DNA from: Pseudovibrio sp. M1P-2-3 | GTDB lineage: Bacteria; Pseudomonadota; Alphaproteobacteria; Rhizobiales; Stappiaceae | Length of the DNA stretch: 64,000 bases | Direction: 5' to 3' | NCBI RefSeq assembly: GCF_031501865.1 | Contig: NZ_JARRCW010000001.1 | Coordinates: 1,695,001-1,759,000 of the forward strand | Part shown: one piece after another, positions 39,624 to 49,566 of the stretch | Numbering within the stretch: position 1 is the stretch's first letter | How the letters are laid out: each line of letters begins with the position of its first letter | The notes under the pieces: model-generated | Seen by the model: the letters and a program-made list of their open reading frames with translations, nothing else | The model's database searches: none | Told to the model about the DNA's origin: nothing | Program-made: the position numbers and the translations under genes

Positions 39624-41783
39624 CTAGGCTTTGCCGAGCTTCTCAATAATATTCTCGATGATTTTGTGGCCTGCGTCCTGATCCAGTGACATGATGGATT
39701 CGGGGTGGAACTGGACGGCGGCGATGGGTTCGCTCACGTGCTCGAAGGCCATGACAATGCCGTCTTCAGTGAAGGAAGTTGCCTTCAGCTCTGCGGGCAG
39801 GGTGTCGGCTTTGGCGTGCAGGGAGTGATAGCGGCCCACGGTGACCGGAGAGGAGAGCCCGTCGAAAATGAGGGAGCCGCTCGTGAAGGAGACCGGAGAG
39901 GGTTTGCCGTGCACGGGCACGTCCAGCTGGCCGATGACACCACCAAAGGATTCTGCAAGGGCTTGCAGGCCCAAGCACACGCCGAACAGGGGCAGCTTAC
40001 GCGCCCGCGCCTTGGCGATGGTGGCGGCGCAGTCGAAATCCGTTGGTGAGCCGGGGCCGGGGGAGAGAACCACAAGGTCCGGCTTTACTTCATCAAACAC
40101 CGCATCGGCAACAGGTGTGCGGTAGGTGATGACCTCCGCGCCTGTCTGGCGGAAGTAGTTGGCAAGCGTGTGCACGAAGCTGTCTTCGTGGTCCACCAGC
40201 AGGATTTTCTTGCCTTTGCCAAGCTGCTTCTTCTCGGATTTTTCTTCCGTTTTCAATGCAAGACCAGCTTCGCGAACGGCCGCGCGCATGGCGGAGGCTT
40301 TCAGCTCGGTCTCGGCTTCTTCGTCTTCCGGCACACTATCATAAAGCAGGGTCGCGCCCGCGCGGATTTGCGCCACGCCCTCTTTGATGCGCACGGTGCG
40401 CAGGGTGAGGCCGGTGTTCATGTCGCCGTTAAACAGCACAGCGCCAATGGCGCCGCCATACCAAGCGCGAGGGCTCTTCTCGTGATCCTCGATAAACTGC
40501 ATGGCCCACCGTTTGGGCGCGCCGGTCACTGTTACCGCCCATGTATGGGAGAGGAACGCATCCAGCGCATCTTTTCCTTCCAGCAGAGTGCCTTCGATAT
40601 GATCTACCGTATGTATGAGGCGCGAATACATCTCGATCTGACGACGGCCTATTACCCGCACGGATTCAGGAGCGCAGATGCGGCTCTTGTCGTTGCGGTC
40701 CACATCAGAACACATGGTCAGCTCGGCTTCGTCCTTTTTGGAATTCAGCAGCTTGCGGATTTGTGCTTCATCTTCAATGGCATTGCTGCCGCGCTGAATG
40801 GTGCCAGAAATAGGGCAGGTTTCAACACGTCGGCCCCCTGTGACACGCACATACATCTCTGGAGATGCGCCCACCAGATATTCCCCGTGGCCCAAGTTGA
40901 TAAAGAAGGAATAGGGAGAGGGGTTGATCTGCTGCAAACGTCGGGACACGGCAGAGGGTGGATTGGGACATGGCTCATAGAAGGTCTGGCCCGGAACGGT
41001 TTCGAACAAGTCGCCGCGCTTGAAGTATTCAACAGCGCTGCCCACCAGTTTGGCGTATTCACCCGGCTCATGGTCGCCGCGTCCCGGATTTTCAGTTGCC
41101 GCTTTATATGGGGTCTCTTCCCCCTCACGCGGCAGGCCTTGCGTACTGTTGCCATCCACTTCGAACTCATATTCCAGCACGTGGGCCTTATGCCCGTAGT
41201 GATCCACGATGAGGATTTCATCGGGCAGGAACAGGACCATATCCCGCTGGTCATCGGGACGCTTTAACTTCAGGTCAATTGGCTCGAACTGGAAAGTGAG
41301 GTCATAGCCGAACGCGCCATAAAGACCCAGCTGGTCATCATCACAGGAAAACAGGGCAACAAGAGCGCGAACCACGGAAAATGACGAGGGCTGACGGGAG
41401 CGCTCTTCCTCGGAAAAAGCCCGCTCTGGCTTTTTAATGGTCAGATTTGTTTCAATCTCACCACCATTAAATTCATCAATATCTTCATGATGTTGAAGCG
41501 CTTTGTTAATAGCGGGCATCAACACTTTTCCACGCTGGTTTAAGGCGCGAATGGTAATGGACCGGTCGTTGGTTTCCAGCAGCAAGGGCGGGTTCACCAA
41601 AGCCATGTCCCAGCGGGTGTAACGGCCCGGATATTCATAGGAGGAGGACAGAACCGCGCCGCGCTGGGTATCCAAACGGTCCATCCATTCACTGGTTCCC
41701 GCTTCATAATCAGCTGGCCGAGAGGAGCGGCGAATGGTGATGCCGCCTTTGGTTTTATAAGTGCGTGCTGCCGTCGACGGCAT
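39624..41783 (-). CDS. trpE(G): Anthranilate synthase, fused TrpE-TrpG
   Basis: A 719-residue fusion of the chorismate-converting component (about 1-510) and the glutamine amidotransferase component (about 525-719), which makes anthranilate for tryptophan synthesis. The TrpE part has the chorismate-binding core [25 protein letters not shown] and [11 protein letters not shown]. The amidotransferase triad is Cys in [11 protein letters not shown] (about 603) with His and Glu in QFHPESIMS. Fusions of this kind are typical of rhizobia and relatives. The start is ATG 41783 after GGAGGAAAGCT, downstream of trpL and an attenuator. Confidence 0.95.
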   Translation of the reverse strand: MPSTAARTYKTKGGITIRRSSRPADYEAGTSEWMDRLDTQRGAVLSSSYEYPGRYTRWDMALVNPPLLLETNDRSITIRALNQRGKVLMPAINKALQHHEDIDEFNGGEIETNLTIKKPERAFSEEERSRQPSSFSVVRALVALFSCDDDQLGLYGAFGYDLTFQFEPIDLKLKRPDDQRDMVLFLPDEILIVDHYGHKAHVLEYEFEVDGNSTQGLPREGEETPYKAATENPGRGDHEPGEYAKLVGSAVEYFKRGDLFETVPGQTFYEPCPNPPSAVSRRLQQINPSPYSFFINLGHGEYLVGASPEMYVRVTGGRRVETCPISGTIQRGSNAIEDEAQIRKLLNSKKDEAELTMCSDVDRNDKSRICAPESVRVIGRRQIEMYSRLIHTVDHIEGTLLEGKDALDAFLSHTWAVTVTGAPKRWAMQFIEDHEKSPRAWYGGAIGAVLFNGDMNTGLTLRTVRIKEGVAQIRAGATLLYDSVPEDEEAETELKASAMRAAVREAGLALKTEEKSEKKQLGKGKKILLVDHEDSFVHTLANYFRQTGAEVITYRTPVADAVFDEVKPDLVVLSPGPGSPTDFDCAATIAKARARKLPLFGVCLGLQALAESFGGVIGQLDVPVHGKPSPVSFTSGSLIFDGLSSPVTVGRYHSLHAKADTLPAELKATSFTEDGIVMAFEHVSEPIAAVQFHPESIMSLDQDAGHKIIENIIEKLGKA

Positions 41784-41852
41784 AGCTTTCCTCCAACTTT
41801 GCGAGTGCCCGTTTCCCTTTGTCCGGAAAAACGCAGAAGGCCAGATACAACA

Positions 41853-41878
41853 AAACCGCCTGCGTGAAACGCGGCGGC
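41853..41878 (-). promoter_or_regulatory. trp attenuator hairpin
   Basis: On the minus strand GCCGCCGCG, loop TTTCA, CGC(A)GGCGGT followed by TTTTGTT, about 50 bases after trpL and about 70 before trpE(G). It should terminate transcription when the leader is translated quickly, in tryptophan excess. Confidence 0.8.
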
Positions 41879-41926
41879 TCGAAGATCTGTCGTGTTAAAT
41901 CAACACGTGCATCATCATGGCCGCCG

Positions 41927-41974
41927 TTACGGGCGCCACCACCAAAGCACATTTTGATTTGACCGAATATTCAT
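41927..41974 (-). CDS. trpL: trp operon leader peptide
   Basis: A 15-residue peptide, MNIRSNQNVLWWWRP, with three consecutive tryptophan codons (TGG TGG TGG). It lies about 145 bases upstream of trpE(G), ahead of the attenuator hairpin. Ribosome stalling at the Trp codons when charged tRNA-Trp is scarce should prevent the terminator forming, as described for rhizobial trpE(G). It is too short for routine gene finding. Confidence 0.93.
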   Translation of the reverse strand: MNIRSNQNVLWWWRP

Positions 41975-42044
41975 GGCAATTGATTAGCCCAGCTTTGGCC
42001 CCAGCGCAATGTGTTTTTGCGAAATTCACCAGTCCTTAAAAGGG

Positions 42045-43415
42045 CTATTGCTGAGAACTGTTGAACAACTGTGAAACATGACGGGTTGCCTCGCTCCATT
42101 CGTCGAGATGTTCGTAGGAAAGGCCAAAAACGTATTTCAGCGAACCGTCGAATACTTCCGCGCGGCAACTACGATAGGAGCAGTGCAAGATAGCCTGTTT
42201 TCCTGCTGTTTTGTCACTGTCTGTTAGAACGAGTTCATTTCTATATGTGTATTGAGTAAGATCGATTTGGGTAAGTTTGGATTTATCTTGCAGCCCTATG
42301 GCATCTACAGGAATATGCGGTTCGCTTGGGCTGTAATATACATTTACGTGATCAATGCGAGCTGAGGTGGCATCACCAGATGTTGCTGGCTTGGGCATGC
42401 GGATCCGGAGACGATCCATAAAGGCGCGTGGCTGGTACTTGTCTGGAATGGAATAGTGCACTGGCCCGAGTGCGAAACTGTTGCTTTCAATTTCTCCTTT
42501 TGCCAGTGCGCTGGCGAAGTCCTTAACTGGAAGGCAGGTGGGCGTGTATCTATCGACATATTCAGAAGGCTCGAACTTCTGCTGTTTTATGGACCAGTGA
42601 GCTGCAAGGTATGTCTGGTTCCGAACGCCTATCACTAAGCCTAAGTGGGGATAGGAGTTTCCTTTTGGCAGTGAGAAAAACCCCAGTTGGCCAATGTCAG
42701 AGACTTGCCCAGTTTGAAGGGATCTGCTTGTTGAGGTTAGGCACCAAGGGCGACCGTTTGCCAACGCTTCTCCTGTTTCGAGAATTTTGTTGGTCTGAAA
42801 AGACCCTATACCAGCTATGGTTGCGAAGGTTGCAAGGGTCGTGAGGCATATGAGGGCGAGCTTTCCCCGAAGAATAAGGAAGGCGAGAATACCCAGAGCC
42901 GCCGCTGAGATGGTTATGCCTAGATCAAGATATATTCCTGTTGAGGTGCCAGAAAAGACTGTTGCCAGAATAGCCGCAATAGCCAATCCAATTGCACAGC
43001 CACTTGCCACGAGTGCGGCAATATCAAAGTATTTTTTAAAAAGGGTGTTAGGGCCAACAATAGGAAAAAAGGTTTTATACTTTTTCATTGCTGCAGCTAA
43101 TCTGAAAATGAATATGAGGGTGTAAGTGGACCAAAAAAATATATGAAATGCCCTATTTGTATCCTTATTGAAGTCGCTTTGTTCGACCCAGGGTGGTGTA
43201 GGTGTAGAGAGAAGGTAACCTGCTGTACTTGCATCCTTACTGAAGTCGCTTTGTTCGACCAAGGGAGTTATAGGTGTAGAGAGAAGGTAATCTGCTGTAA
43301 ATGCTAGGGCGGAAAGGACAGCCATCCTCCACATAAGGTATACAGGCATAAATGGGCTGGCGAGCAGCAAGAATAGGAATGCCCAAAAGCAAGCGGTTGA
43401 TAATGTTTGCAGCAT
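42045..43415 (-). CDS. Unrecognised membrane protein
   Basis: A 456-residue protein with an N-terminal half of about five to seven membrane segments (FWAFLFLLLASPFMPVYLM, FWSTYTLIFIFRLAAA, ALVASGCAIGLAIAAILATVFSG, LDLGITISAAALGILAFLIL, LALICLTTLATFATIAGIG) and a soluble C-terminal half from about 215. A 24-residue unit is duplicated in tandem near 45-95 (YLLSTPITPLVEQSDFSKD and YLLSTPTPPWVEQSDFNKD). No known family is recognised. The start is ATG 43415. It ends about 70 bases upstream of trpL. Confidence 0.7.
   Translation of the reverse strand: MLQTLSTACFWAFLFLLLASPFMPVYLMWRMAVLSALAFTADYLLSTPITPLVEQSDFSKDASTAGYLLSTPTPPWVEQSDFNKDTNRAFHIFFWSTYTLIFIFRLAAAMKKYKTFFPIVGPNTLFKKYFDIAALVASGCAIGLAIAAILATVFSGTSTGIYLDLGITISAAALGILAFLILRGKLALICLTTLATFATIAGIGSFQTNKILETGEALANGRPWCLTSTSRSLQTGQVSDIGQLGFFSLPKGNSYPHLGLVIGVRNQTYLAAHWSIKQQKFEPSEYVDRYTPTCLPVKDFASALAKGEIESNSFALGPVHYSIPDKYQPRAFMDRLRIRMPKPATSGDATSARIDHVNVYYSPSEPHIPVDAIGLQDKSKLTQIDLTQYTYRNELVLTDSDKTAGKQAILHCSYRSCRAEVFDGSLKYVFGLSYEHLDEWSEATRHVSQLFNSSQQ
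43161..43304 (-). repeat. Tandem duplication of 72 bases inside the membrane protein gene
   Basis: Two adjacent 72-base units (43161-43232 and 43233-43304), in frame and about 24 codons each. The copies differ at several bases, so the duplication is not recent and is kept in frame. Confidence 0.85.
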
Positions 43416-43560
43416 GGCTAGGCCAATAATTGTTTTAATTTTGACCGAGGGCCTATGGCAATGGTGGCGAACAAGCTAGCTACCGCAGGTTGTTTGTGCA
43501 GTTATTGGAAGTTTGGGCACAGCTTATTGGGCTGTTTAGTGAGTTGGAAAGCTGGCTCTC

Positions 43561-44058
43561 CTATAAATCTTTAACGAGTAACACCGAGAGGTCGTAGCCT
43601 GAGGAGTGCATGTCTACATTGATGTGGGTGAGGTCAAAGAAATAGAACATATTCGGGATCATCGCTTCTGTTGAGGTCCAGAACTTGGCCCCTTCGCCCA
43701 AGTTTGATGCTTCGATGTTCGGGAAGGCTTTTCTATCAATGAAATAGCCGTCGCACCCTTCAATGATGAGTGTTTCCAGCTCTCTGCCTGTCGGCACGCG
43801 CCAGTTCTGGCCCGCGTGCTTTGCAGCGGCTTTGGCCGTATCTTGCGTTAATCCTTCCGGCTGACCGGAGCAGGTTTGATTAGTTTCATTCCAGCTCATC
43901 CCGACAGCGCACCGTTTCCAAACAAGACCTGAGGCCGGATCACTGGCAGTGTCCTTGTTCAAGATCAAACTGCTTTCAGGTTGGCTGGTGCACGCTGCAT
44001 GCGCAGCTCCGGCAAAGGATAGGGACAGGAGCGTCATGGTGGTTAGAAGGCGTAACAT
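43561..44058 (-). CDS. Exported DUF1566-type protein
   Basis: A 165-residue protein with an N-terminal signal peptide (MLRLLTTMTLLSLSFAGAAHA) and a domain of the DUF1566/Lcl C-terminal type: DPASGLVWKRCAVGMSW, NWRVPTGRELETLIIEGCDG, AFPNIEAS and FWTSTEAM. Cys residues suggest disulfides. Role unknown, periplasmic or surface. The open frame extends to 44133, but ATG 44058 directly before the signal peptide is the likely start. Confidence 0.82.
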   Translation of the reverse strand: MLRLLTTMTLLSLSFAGAAHAACTSQPESSLILNKDTASDPASGLVWKRCAVGMSWNETNQTCSGQPEGLTQDTAKAAAKHAGQNWRVPTGRELETLIIEGCDGYFIDRKAFPNIEASNLGEGAKFWTSTEAMIPNMFYFFDLTHINVDMHSSGYDLSVLLVKDL

Positions 44059-44360
44059 TGATATCCAAAGCTGTTTACTAGTTGTGACATGGTGCTGGAA
44101 CTGTTTACCTAGATCTAAAACAGCTGCTTCCATTTATAGTTGAACCCGTAAATCGAGCTAAGTTTTGTCAAGGTTCTCCTTAGCCCCAAAGAAATGAGTG
44201 CAGTCGGTATTATTGCAAATCTGTTGGTATGTCTGGATCTCGGCTCATTGGCCGGGATGACGGCGGTATGTGTGGCAAGGTCTGTTAAACCCCTTGGGTC
44301 ATGCGGGCAAGCGCACTGCTGAGCACAAACGCTCACAAATAGGTGTGAGGCGGGGTTCGA

Positions 44361-44384
44361 CTGAAGAGGATTAGCCCTCTTCAG
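44361..44384 (-). terminator. Hairpin after argE
   Basis: CTGAAGAGG (44361-44369) with CCTCTTCAG (44376-44384) around a 6-base loop, about 38 bases after the argE stop. No clear T-run, so termination is only likely. 44134-44360 shows no gene. Confidence 0.45.
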
Positions 44385-44421
44385 TACGGAGCTCGTTGCT
44401 AGGCTTTGATTTGTAAATGAA

Positions 44422-45585
44422 TCAGCGGCTTGCGTGCTCGATGAGCTTGTTTAGGAACTTGTCGCACTTGTCCAGTTCGGAGATTTTGATGAACTCGTCC
44501 GGTTTGTGTGCTTGCTCGATGGAACCGGGGCCGCAAACCACAGTGGGGACGCCAAGGACGTTTTGAAAAAGACCAGCCTCGGTGCCGTAAGCGACCTTTG
44601 CGTGGTCATTTCGCCCCGCCAGCTTTTTCGCCAGAATAGAGACTTCCGCTTCCGCATTTGTATTCAGCCCCTGAATTTCAGAGGCGGGAATAAACTCGAT
44701 GTTTGCCTCGGGAGACACGGCGCGCATTTGCGGCAGAAGGTCTTCCATGGCGTGGCGCTCTATTTCCTCGACGCAGGCATGGAGGCTTTCCGTGGGCAGA
44801 ACGCGAAACTCGAAGACCACCTCACAATGATCAGGAACAATGTTGAGGGCCGTTCCGCCGCGCATAACGCCGGTGTGGGCGGTGGAGTATGGCATGTCGA
44901 ACAGCTCGTCATGGGGACCTGCGGCAAGCGCCGCGCCCATCTGCTCCAGCTTGCTCACAAGGCGCGCGCCGTATTGAACCGCGTTGACGCCGTGCGGGGC
45001 GAGGGAGGAGTGGCAGGACAGGCCGGTGAAGATGGCGGTGTAAGACGCCTTTGACTTGTGGGCCACGATCACCTGCATGTCTGTGGGCTCGCCCACAAAA
45101 CAGGCTTCAGCCTTGAATCCTTTGGTATTCAGATCATCAATAAGACGGCGTACGCCAATGCAGCCCACTTCCTCGTCATAGGAGAAAGCCAGATGGATGG
45201 GGCGCTTGAGGGGGGCTTTCACCATGCTTGGCACAGCTGCGAGAACGCAGGCGAGGAAACCCTTCATATCGCAGGAACCGCGCCCAAAGAGCTTTCCGTC
45301 TTTTTCTGTCAAGGTAAACGGATCAGTTGCCCAATCCTGCCCCTCAACGGGCACCACATCCGTATGGCCGGAGAGAATGTAGCCATTGTTAGCCTCGGGC
45401 CCGATTGTGACAAACAGGTTGGCCTTCTCGCCGGTTTCATCAAAGACCTTGATCGGCTCCAGATCGAAGCTGACCAGATAGTCTTCTATCCAGTTTAAAA
45501 GCGGCAGATTGGAATTGCTGCTGACACTGTTGAAACCCACAAGCGTTTCAAGGATTTCCCGGGAAGGCATCTCTGGCTGGAACAT
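44422..45585 (-). CDS. argE: Acetylornithine deacetylase
   Basis: A 387-residue M20-family metallohydrolase that removes the acetyl group from N-acetylornithine to give ornithine in arginine synthesis. It has SGHTDVVPVEGQDW with zinc-binding His and the Asp, GRGSCDMKGFLA (metal Asp), the catalytic Glu in SYDEEVGCIG, the C-terminal CGPGSIEQAHKPDEF (metal His), and a dimerisation domain between. Start ATG 45585 (MFQPEMPS) follows GAGAG; the frame extends to 45657 without support. Upstream on the same strand lies the ROK kinase (81-base gap). Confidence 0.9.
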   Translation of the reverse strand: MFQPEMPSREILETLVGFNSVSSNSNLPLLNWIEDYLVSFDLEPIKVFDETGEKANLFVTIGPEANNGYILSGHTDVVPVEGQDWATDPFTLTEKDGKLFGRGSCDMKGFLACVLAAVPSMVKAPLKRPIHLAFSYDEEVGCIGVRRLIDDLNTKGFKAEACFVGEPTDMQVIVAHKSKASYTAIFTGLSCHSSLAPHGVNAVQYGARLVSKLEQMGAALAAGPHDELFDMPYSTAHTGVMRGGTALNIVPDHCEVVFEFRVLPTESLHACVEEIERHAMEDLLPQMRAVSPEANIEFIPASEIQGLNTNAEAEVSILAKKLAGRNDHAKVAYGTEAGLFQNVLGVPTVVCGPGSIEQAHKPDEFIKISELDKCDKFLNKLIEHASR

Positions 45586-45666
45586 GGATCTCTCACAGTT
45601 ATAGGCGGCGGTGTGCCTTAAACTATAAAAAGAATAGGCTAAGGACCAGTGCCACAAAAAATTAAA

Positions 45667-46572
45667 TTATGGGTTGTTTTTGCTCCAAAGCCACGCAGCA
45701 CCGCGAACGCCGGAGCTGTCGCCGTGTTTGGCTTTGCGGATGATGACTTCGTATCCATCCGAAAAGATATAGGGACGCATGGCTTCCGCCAGATCGTCAT
45801 AGAGCTCGTCTACATTGGACATGCCGCCGCCCAGAACAAAGCAGTCCGGATCCAGAAGGTTTGCGGACATGGCCATGGCGCGGGCCAAACGGTTCAAATA
45901 GCGTTGGTAGGTGGCCTGTGCCTGCTCATCGCCTGCACGCATCATGGAAACGATTTCACGGCCAGATTTGCCTATGCCGGTGGTATCTTCATAGTCCCAC
46001 TCAAAACCGGTACCGGAGCACAGCATATCTATGGTGCCGGGCTTGCCTGTCCAGTTGACAGGGCCGGGGAACTCTTCCTCGCGCATCCATGGAATAGGTG
46101 TGCTGCCCCATTCGCCGGAAATACCGTTGGCGCCAATGAGAGGTTTACCCTCCATTGAAATGCCGGTGCCGCAGCCAGTACCGATAACAATGGCATGCAC
46201 AACCTTAAAGCCAACGCCAGCGCCGTCTGTTGCTTCTGATACAGCCAGACAGTTGGCGTCATTTTGCACGCGCACGCGGCGGCCAAGCGCTGCTTCCAGA
46301 TCTTTGTCCAGCGGGTTGCCGTTGAGCCATGTTGAATTGGCGTTCTTGACAAGGCCGGAGCTGGGGGAGATGGAACCTGGAATGCCAAGGCCGAGAGTGC
46401 CGGTCTGACCCGTTTCGTTTTCCGCAATTTCCACCAAGTTCATAACAGCGCGAATGCAGCCGTCATAATCATTTTGGGGCGTGGCAACACGCTTGCGGTA
46501 AAGCTCAGTACCGTCATCGGACAGGGCAATAATTTCAAGTTTGGTACCGCCCCAGTCAATTCCTAAGCGCAT
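45667..46572 (-). CDS. ROK-family sugar kinase (fructokinase-like)
   Basis: A 301-residue ROK-family kinase, close in pattern to bacterial fructokinase Mak. It has the phosphate-binding N-terminus LGIDWGGTKLEIIAL, the catalytic Asp in VQNDANCLAVSEA, IGTGCGTGIS and the C-terminal FVLGGGMSNV. Unusually, the zinc-binding site of ROK proteins is gone: the family GEWGHNPLPW reads GEWGSTPIPW, and the CYCGxxGC segment reads NWTGKPGT. The protein otherwise looks intact, so activity without zinc is likely but untested. The start is ATG 46572. Confidence 0.85.
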   Translation of the reverse strand: MRLGIDWGGTKLEIIALSDDGTELYRKRVATPQNDYDGCIRAVMNLVEIAENETGQTGTLGLGIPGSISPSSGLVKNANSTWLNGNPLDKDLEAALGRRVRVQNDANCLAVSEATDGAGVGFKVVHAIVIGTGCGTGISMEGKPLIGANGISGEWGSTPIPWMREEEFPGPVNWTGKPGTIDMLCSGTGFEWDYEDTTGIGKSGREIVSMMRAGDEQAQATYQRYLNRLARAMAMSANLLDPDCFVLGGGMSNVDELYDDLAEAMRPYIFSDGYEVIIRKAKHGDSSGVRGAAWLWSKNNP

Positions 46573-47065
46573 AGCCCCAATGGCTCCCGTAATATCTTTA
46601 TGAAAAACAAAATGTGGAGGGGGAACCTACGCGCTTTCAATACAAATATCAAAAGGGAAAGGGCTAGTTATTCAAAGTTATCCATAGGCTTTGTGTGGGT
46701 GACCTTACTTCCAATGTGAATTGTTAGAAAACTCTTATAAGAAATTGAAGACGCTGCGGCTTTATCGAGTTTGGTGTTTAGGAGGTGATGGCTTTTCAAC
46801 GGTTCATTTAACAAGTTATCCCCGCGCATATTCCGGATTTGGACAAGTGGAAAACTGTAGAGATTTGAGGAGGAATTCTAGGAGTGGTGGCTGGGAATAT
46901 TTTTCCCTACCAAATATAGTTTTGCAGGGTTGAATTGAGGCATATGTAGACAGCGCCAAGCGCTAGCTGGAGTGGAACTGCGGCGCTAAGTTGCAAATTT
47001 ATTTTAAAACTAAACTTTTAGATAGTTGTGTGAGCACTTTCAATTATGGAGTGCGTGACTTTGAA
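46573..47065. other. Intergenic region without a recognised gene
   Basis: Nearly 500 bases between the ROK kinase and the last gene of the ABC operon. One 70-codon open frame is present on the plus strand (46721-46933) but its sequence shows no protein-like features. I see no tRNA, repeat or clear terminator here. Confidence 0.5.
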
Positions 47066-48703
47066 TTAAAAACTGACGCGGCGTTTGCGTTGCTCAAGGA
47101 CCTCGTGCAGATTCGGAGCAGCTTCCACCAGTTTTCGGGTGTAGGCGTGGCTCGGGGAGGCGAAGACCTGAGCGGTGGGCCCTTGTTCGACAATTTCTCC
47201 GTTATGCATCACCAGAACATGGTCAGTGATAGCCTGCACCACAGATAAATCATGGCTGATGAACAGGTAGGCCACTCCTAAGCGGTCGCGCAGGTCGGCA
47301 AACAGGTCCAGAATTTGGGCGCGGATGGAAACATCCAAGGCAGAAACCGGCTCATCAGCCACAATCAGTTTGGGCTGGGTGACAAGAGCGCGGGCGATGG
47401 CGATGCGTTGGCGTTGCCCCCCTGAAAACTCGTGTGGGTACTTTTGTGCGTCTTTTTGAGAAAGACCAACGGCTTCAAGGGCATCATAAACTTTTCTCTC
47501 TTGCTCTTTTGTACTGAGTTGATGACGCAGAAGGAAAAGAGGCTCTTTGATAATCCGTTCCACTTTGTGGCGCGGATTGAAGCTGCCGAACGGATCTTGA
47601 AAAACTGCCTGTATGCCTTTTTGCAGGGAAAGGCGCTCAGCACCTTGTGCGGAAAACGGATCTTTTTCGAGAAACCGGATTGCGCCGGCCTGCGGGGTGT
47701 CTAGACCCAGAACCGTTCGGGCCAGCGTGGATTTGCCACATCCACTCTCTCCCACAAGGCCGAGGCTCTGGTGGTGGTGAAGGGCAAAGGAGAGTTGGTT
47801 GACAGCAACGTGGTGCCTGCGTTTTTCAAAAAGGACCTGCCGGGGCAGCGGGTAAGAGCGTACAAGGCTCTCAACTGCAAGCAGCGGGGCCGCGTCCTGT
47901 TTTACGGGGCGCTTGCGCTGCGGGGGGGTGTGGCTGGAGGCTTCCACCAATTTTTGGGAGTAGGGGTGAGAGAGGGTCTCAAACAGGGTATCCGTCGGCC
48001 CTTCTTCCACCACTTGTCCATGCTGCATGATGGCGATGCGGTCTGCCATATGGGCCACAACCGCCAAGTCATGGCTTATAAGGAGCAGCGCCATGTTCTC
48101 TTGCGCAACCACATCTTTCAACAGGTCCAGAATTTGCGCCTGAACGGTCACATCCAGCGCCGTTGTAGGCTCATCTGCAATCAGGACCTTCGGGCGGCAG
48201 GCAATGGCGATGGCAATGACGACCCGCTGGCGCTGTCCGCCGGAAAGCTGGTGCGGGTAGCGTTTCCTAAAAGAGGCCTCGGAACTCAAGCCAACACGTT
48301 CAAGCAGGTTTTGAACCTGCTTTTCAATCTCCCTCTTACCACCAAGGGAGGACTTTTCCTGATGGAGCCGGATGCCTTCGGCAATCTGGTTGCCGATGGT
48401 TTTGGTGGGGTTGAGGGCTGTCATAGGCTCTTGAAACACCATGGAGATGTCTTTGCCGCGCAGGCGGTTCATAACCCCTTCAGGTGCCCCCACCAGTTCT
48501 GCCCCGTTGTAGGTGATGGAACCTTGCACGGAGGAGCCTTCCGGCAGTAATTGCAGGGCAGCCAAGGCGCTTAACGATTTTCCCGAACCGCTTTCACCCA
48601 CAAGACCAAGGGTTTCCCCTTGCTCAACAGAAAGGCTGATGCCCTTGAGGATTGGTGTGTCGCCAATGGAAAGGTGAAGGTTGTTCAGAGACAGCAAAGA
48701 CAT
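47066..48703 (-). CDS. Peptide ABC transporter, fused double ATPase (DppD-DppF type)
   Basis: A 545-residue protein with two ABC ATPase modules in one chain. Module 1 has Walker A GESGSGKS (36-43), LSGGQRQR (about 157) and VLIADEP; module 2 has GESGCGKST (about 315-323), FSGGQRQR (about 435) and LIVADEP. It powers the two permeases encoded just upstream in the operon, whose last gene ends at 48703 with a one-base TGATG overlap. Most Dpp/Opp systems use two separate ATPases; the fused form resembles YejF of the Yej peptide importer. The start is ATG 48703. Confidence 0.92.
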   Translation of the reverse strand: MSLLSLNNLHLSIGDTPILKGISLSVEQGETLGLVGESGSGKSLSALAALQLLPEGSSVQGSITYNGAELVGAPEGVMNRLRGKDISMVFQEPMTALNPTKTIGNQIAEGIRLHQEKSSLGGKREIEKQVQNLLERVGLSSEASFRKRYPHQLSGGQRQRVVIAIAIACRPKVLIADEPTTALDVTVQAQILDLLKDVVAQENMALLLISHDLAVVAHMADRIAIMQHGQVVEEGPTDTLFETLSHPYSQKLVEASSHTPPQRKRPVKQDAAPLLAVESLVRSYPLPRQVLFEKRRHHVAVNQLSFALHHHQSLGLVGESGCGKSTLARTVLGLDTPQAGAIRFLEKDPFSAQGAERLSLQKGIQAVFQDPFGSFNPRHKVERIIKEPLFLLRHQLSTKEQERKVYDALEAVGLSQKDAQKYPHEFSGGQRQRIAIARALVTQPKLIVADEPVSALDVSIRAQILDLFADLRDRLGVAYLFISHDLSVVQAITDHVLVMHNGEIVEQGPTAQVFASPSHAYTRKLVEAAPNLHEVLEQRKRRVSF

Positions 48704-49566
48704 CAGGCCGTCCTTTTGCGTAGTTTGGGGTCTAGCAGGTCTCGCAGGCCATCTCCCAGAAGGTTAAAGCCCAGAACGGAAAGGATGATGGCAAGGCCGG
48801 GGAAAAGGGCCAGTTGCGGGGCAAAGGCCACCATGGTTTGAGCTTCAAACAGCATACGGCCCCAGCTGGCAAGGGGCGGCTGGGTGCCAAGCCCCACATA
48901 GGAAAGACCGGCCTCTGCCAGAATGCCCATGGAAAGCTGAATGCTGGCCTGCACGATAAGCAAGCTGGCGATGTTGGGCAGAATATGTTCCACCGTGATG
49001 CGAAACGGGCCTTTGCCTGCAAGGCGGGCAGCGAGTAGAAACTCGCGGGCCGACAGGGAAAGCGCGCCGCCGCGGGCCACGCGGGCAAACACGGGAATAT
49101 TGAAAATACCAATGGCAATGACGCCGTTGATGAGGCCGGGGCCGAGCAGGGCCGTGACAAGAACTGCCGAAAGAATGGCGGGAAATGCAAAGATCACGTC
49201 ATTAACGCGCATGAGCCCTTCTTCCCAGATGCCCCGTTTGGTGGCGGCAAGAAGACCAAGGGGCACGCCGATGACCATGCCAAGGGAGACGGCCAGCAGG
49301 GCTACCAGAATGGAGGTTCTGGCGCCGACCATAAGCATGGATAGGATATCACGGCCATACTGATCGGTGCCTAGCAGATGGGTTTCGCTTGGGGGCTTCA
49401 AGCGCTGGGATACATTGAGAACATCAATGGGGCTTGGGGTCCAGAACAGGGATAACAGCCCGCAAGCCGCAATGGTGGCGGCAAGGAAAAGGCCAATGGC
49501 AAAGGACTTGTTGCGCAAAGCACCGCGAAAACGGCTGAACATCTTGGTTTGGATTGGTGCTGTCAT
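48703..49566 (-). CDS. Peptide ABC transporter permease (DppC type)
   Basis: A 287-residue membrane permease with an N-terminal segment (SFAIGLFLAATIAACGLLSLFW), a binding-protein-dependent transport signature (EHILPNIASLLIVQASIQLS), and HLLGTDQYGRDILS, typical of the DppC/OppC subfamily. It overlaps the preceding permease by four bases (ATGA), implying translational coupling. Confidence 0.92.
   Translation of the reverse strand: MTAPIQTKMFSRFRGALRNKSFAIGLFLAATIAACGLLSLFWTPSPIDVLNVSQRLKPPSETHLLGTDQYGRDILSMLMVGARTSILVALLAVSLGMVIGVPLGLLAATKRGIWEEGLMRVNDVIFAFPAILSAVLVTALLGPGLINGVIAIGIFNIPVFARVARGGALSLSAREFLLAARLAGKGPFRITVEHILPNIASLLIVQASIQLSMGILAEAGLSYVGLGTQPPLASWGRMLFEAQTMVAFAPQLALFPGLAIILSVLGFNLLGDGLRDLLDPKLRKRTA

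Noticed and set aside
40170-41267. 365-codon plus-strand frame inside trpE(G)
   Set aside because: It is antisense to an unmistakable trpE(G) gene and has no family motif.
41755-41952. 65-codon minus-strand frame overlapping trpL and the attenuator
   Set aside because: It reads across the leader and hairpin in another frame; the trpL peptide with three Trp is the convincing reading.
47771-48550. 259-codon plus-strand frame inside the fused ATPase gene
   Set aside because: Antisense to a gene with clear ABC motifs.
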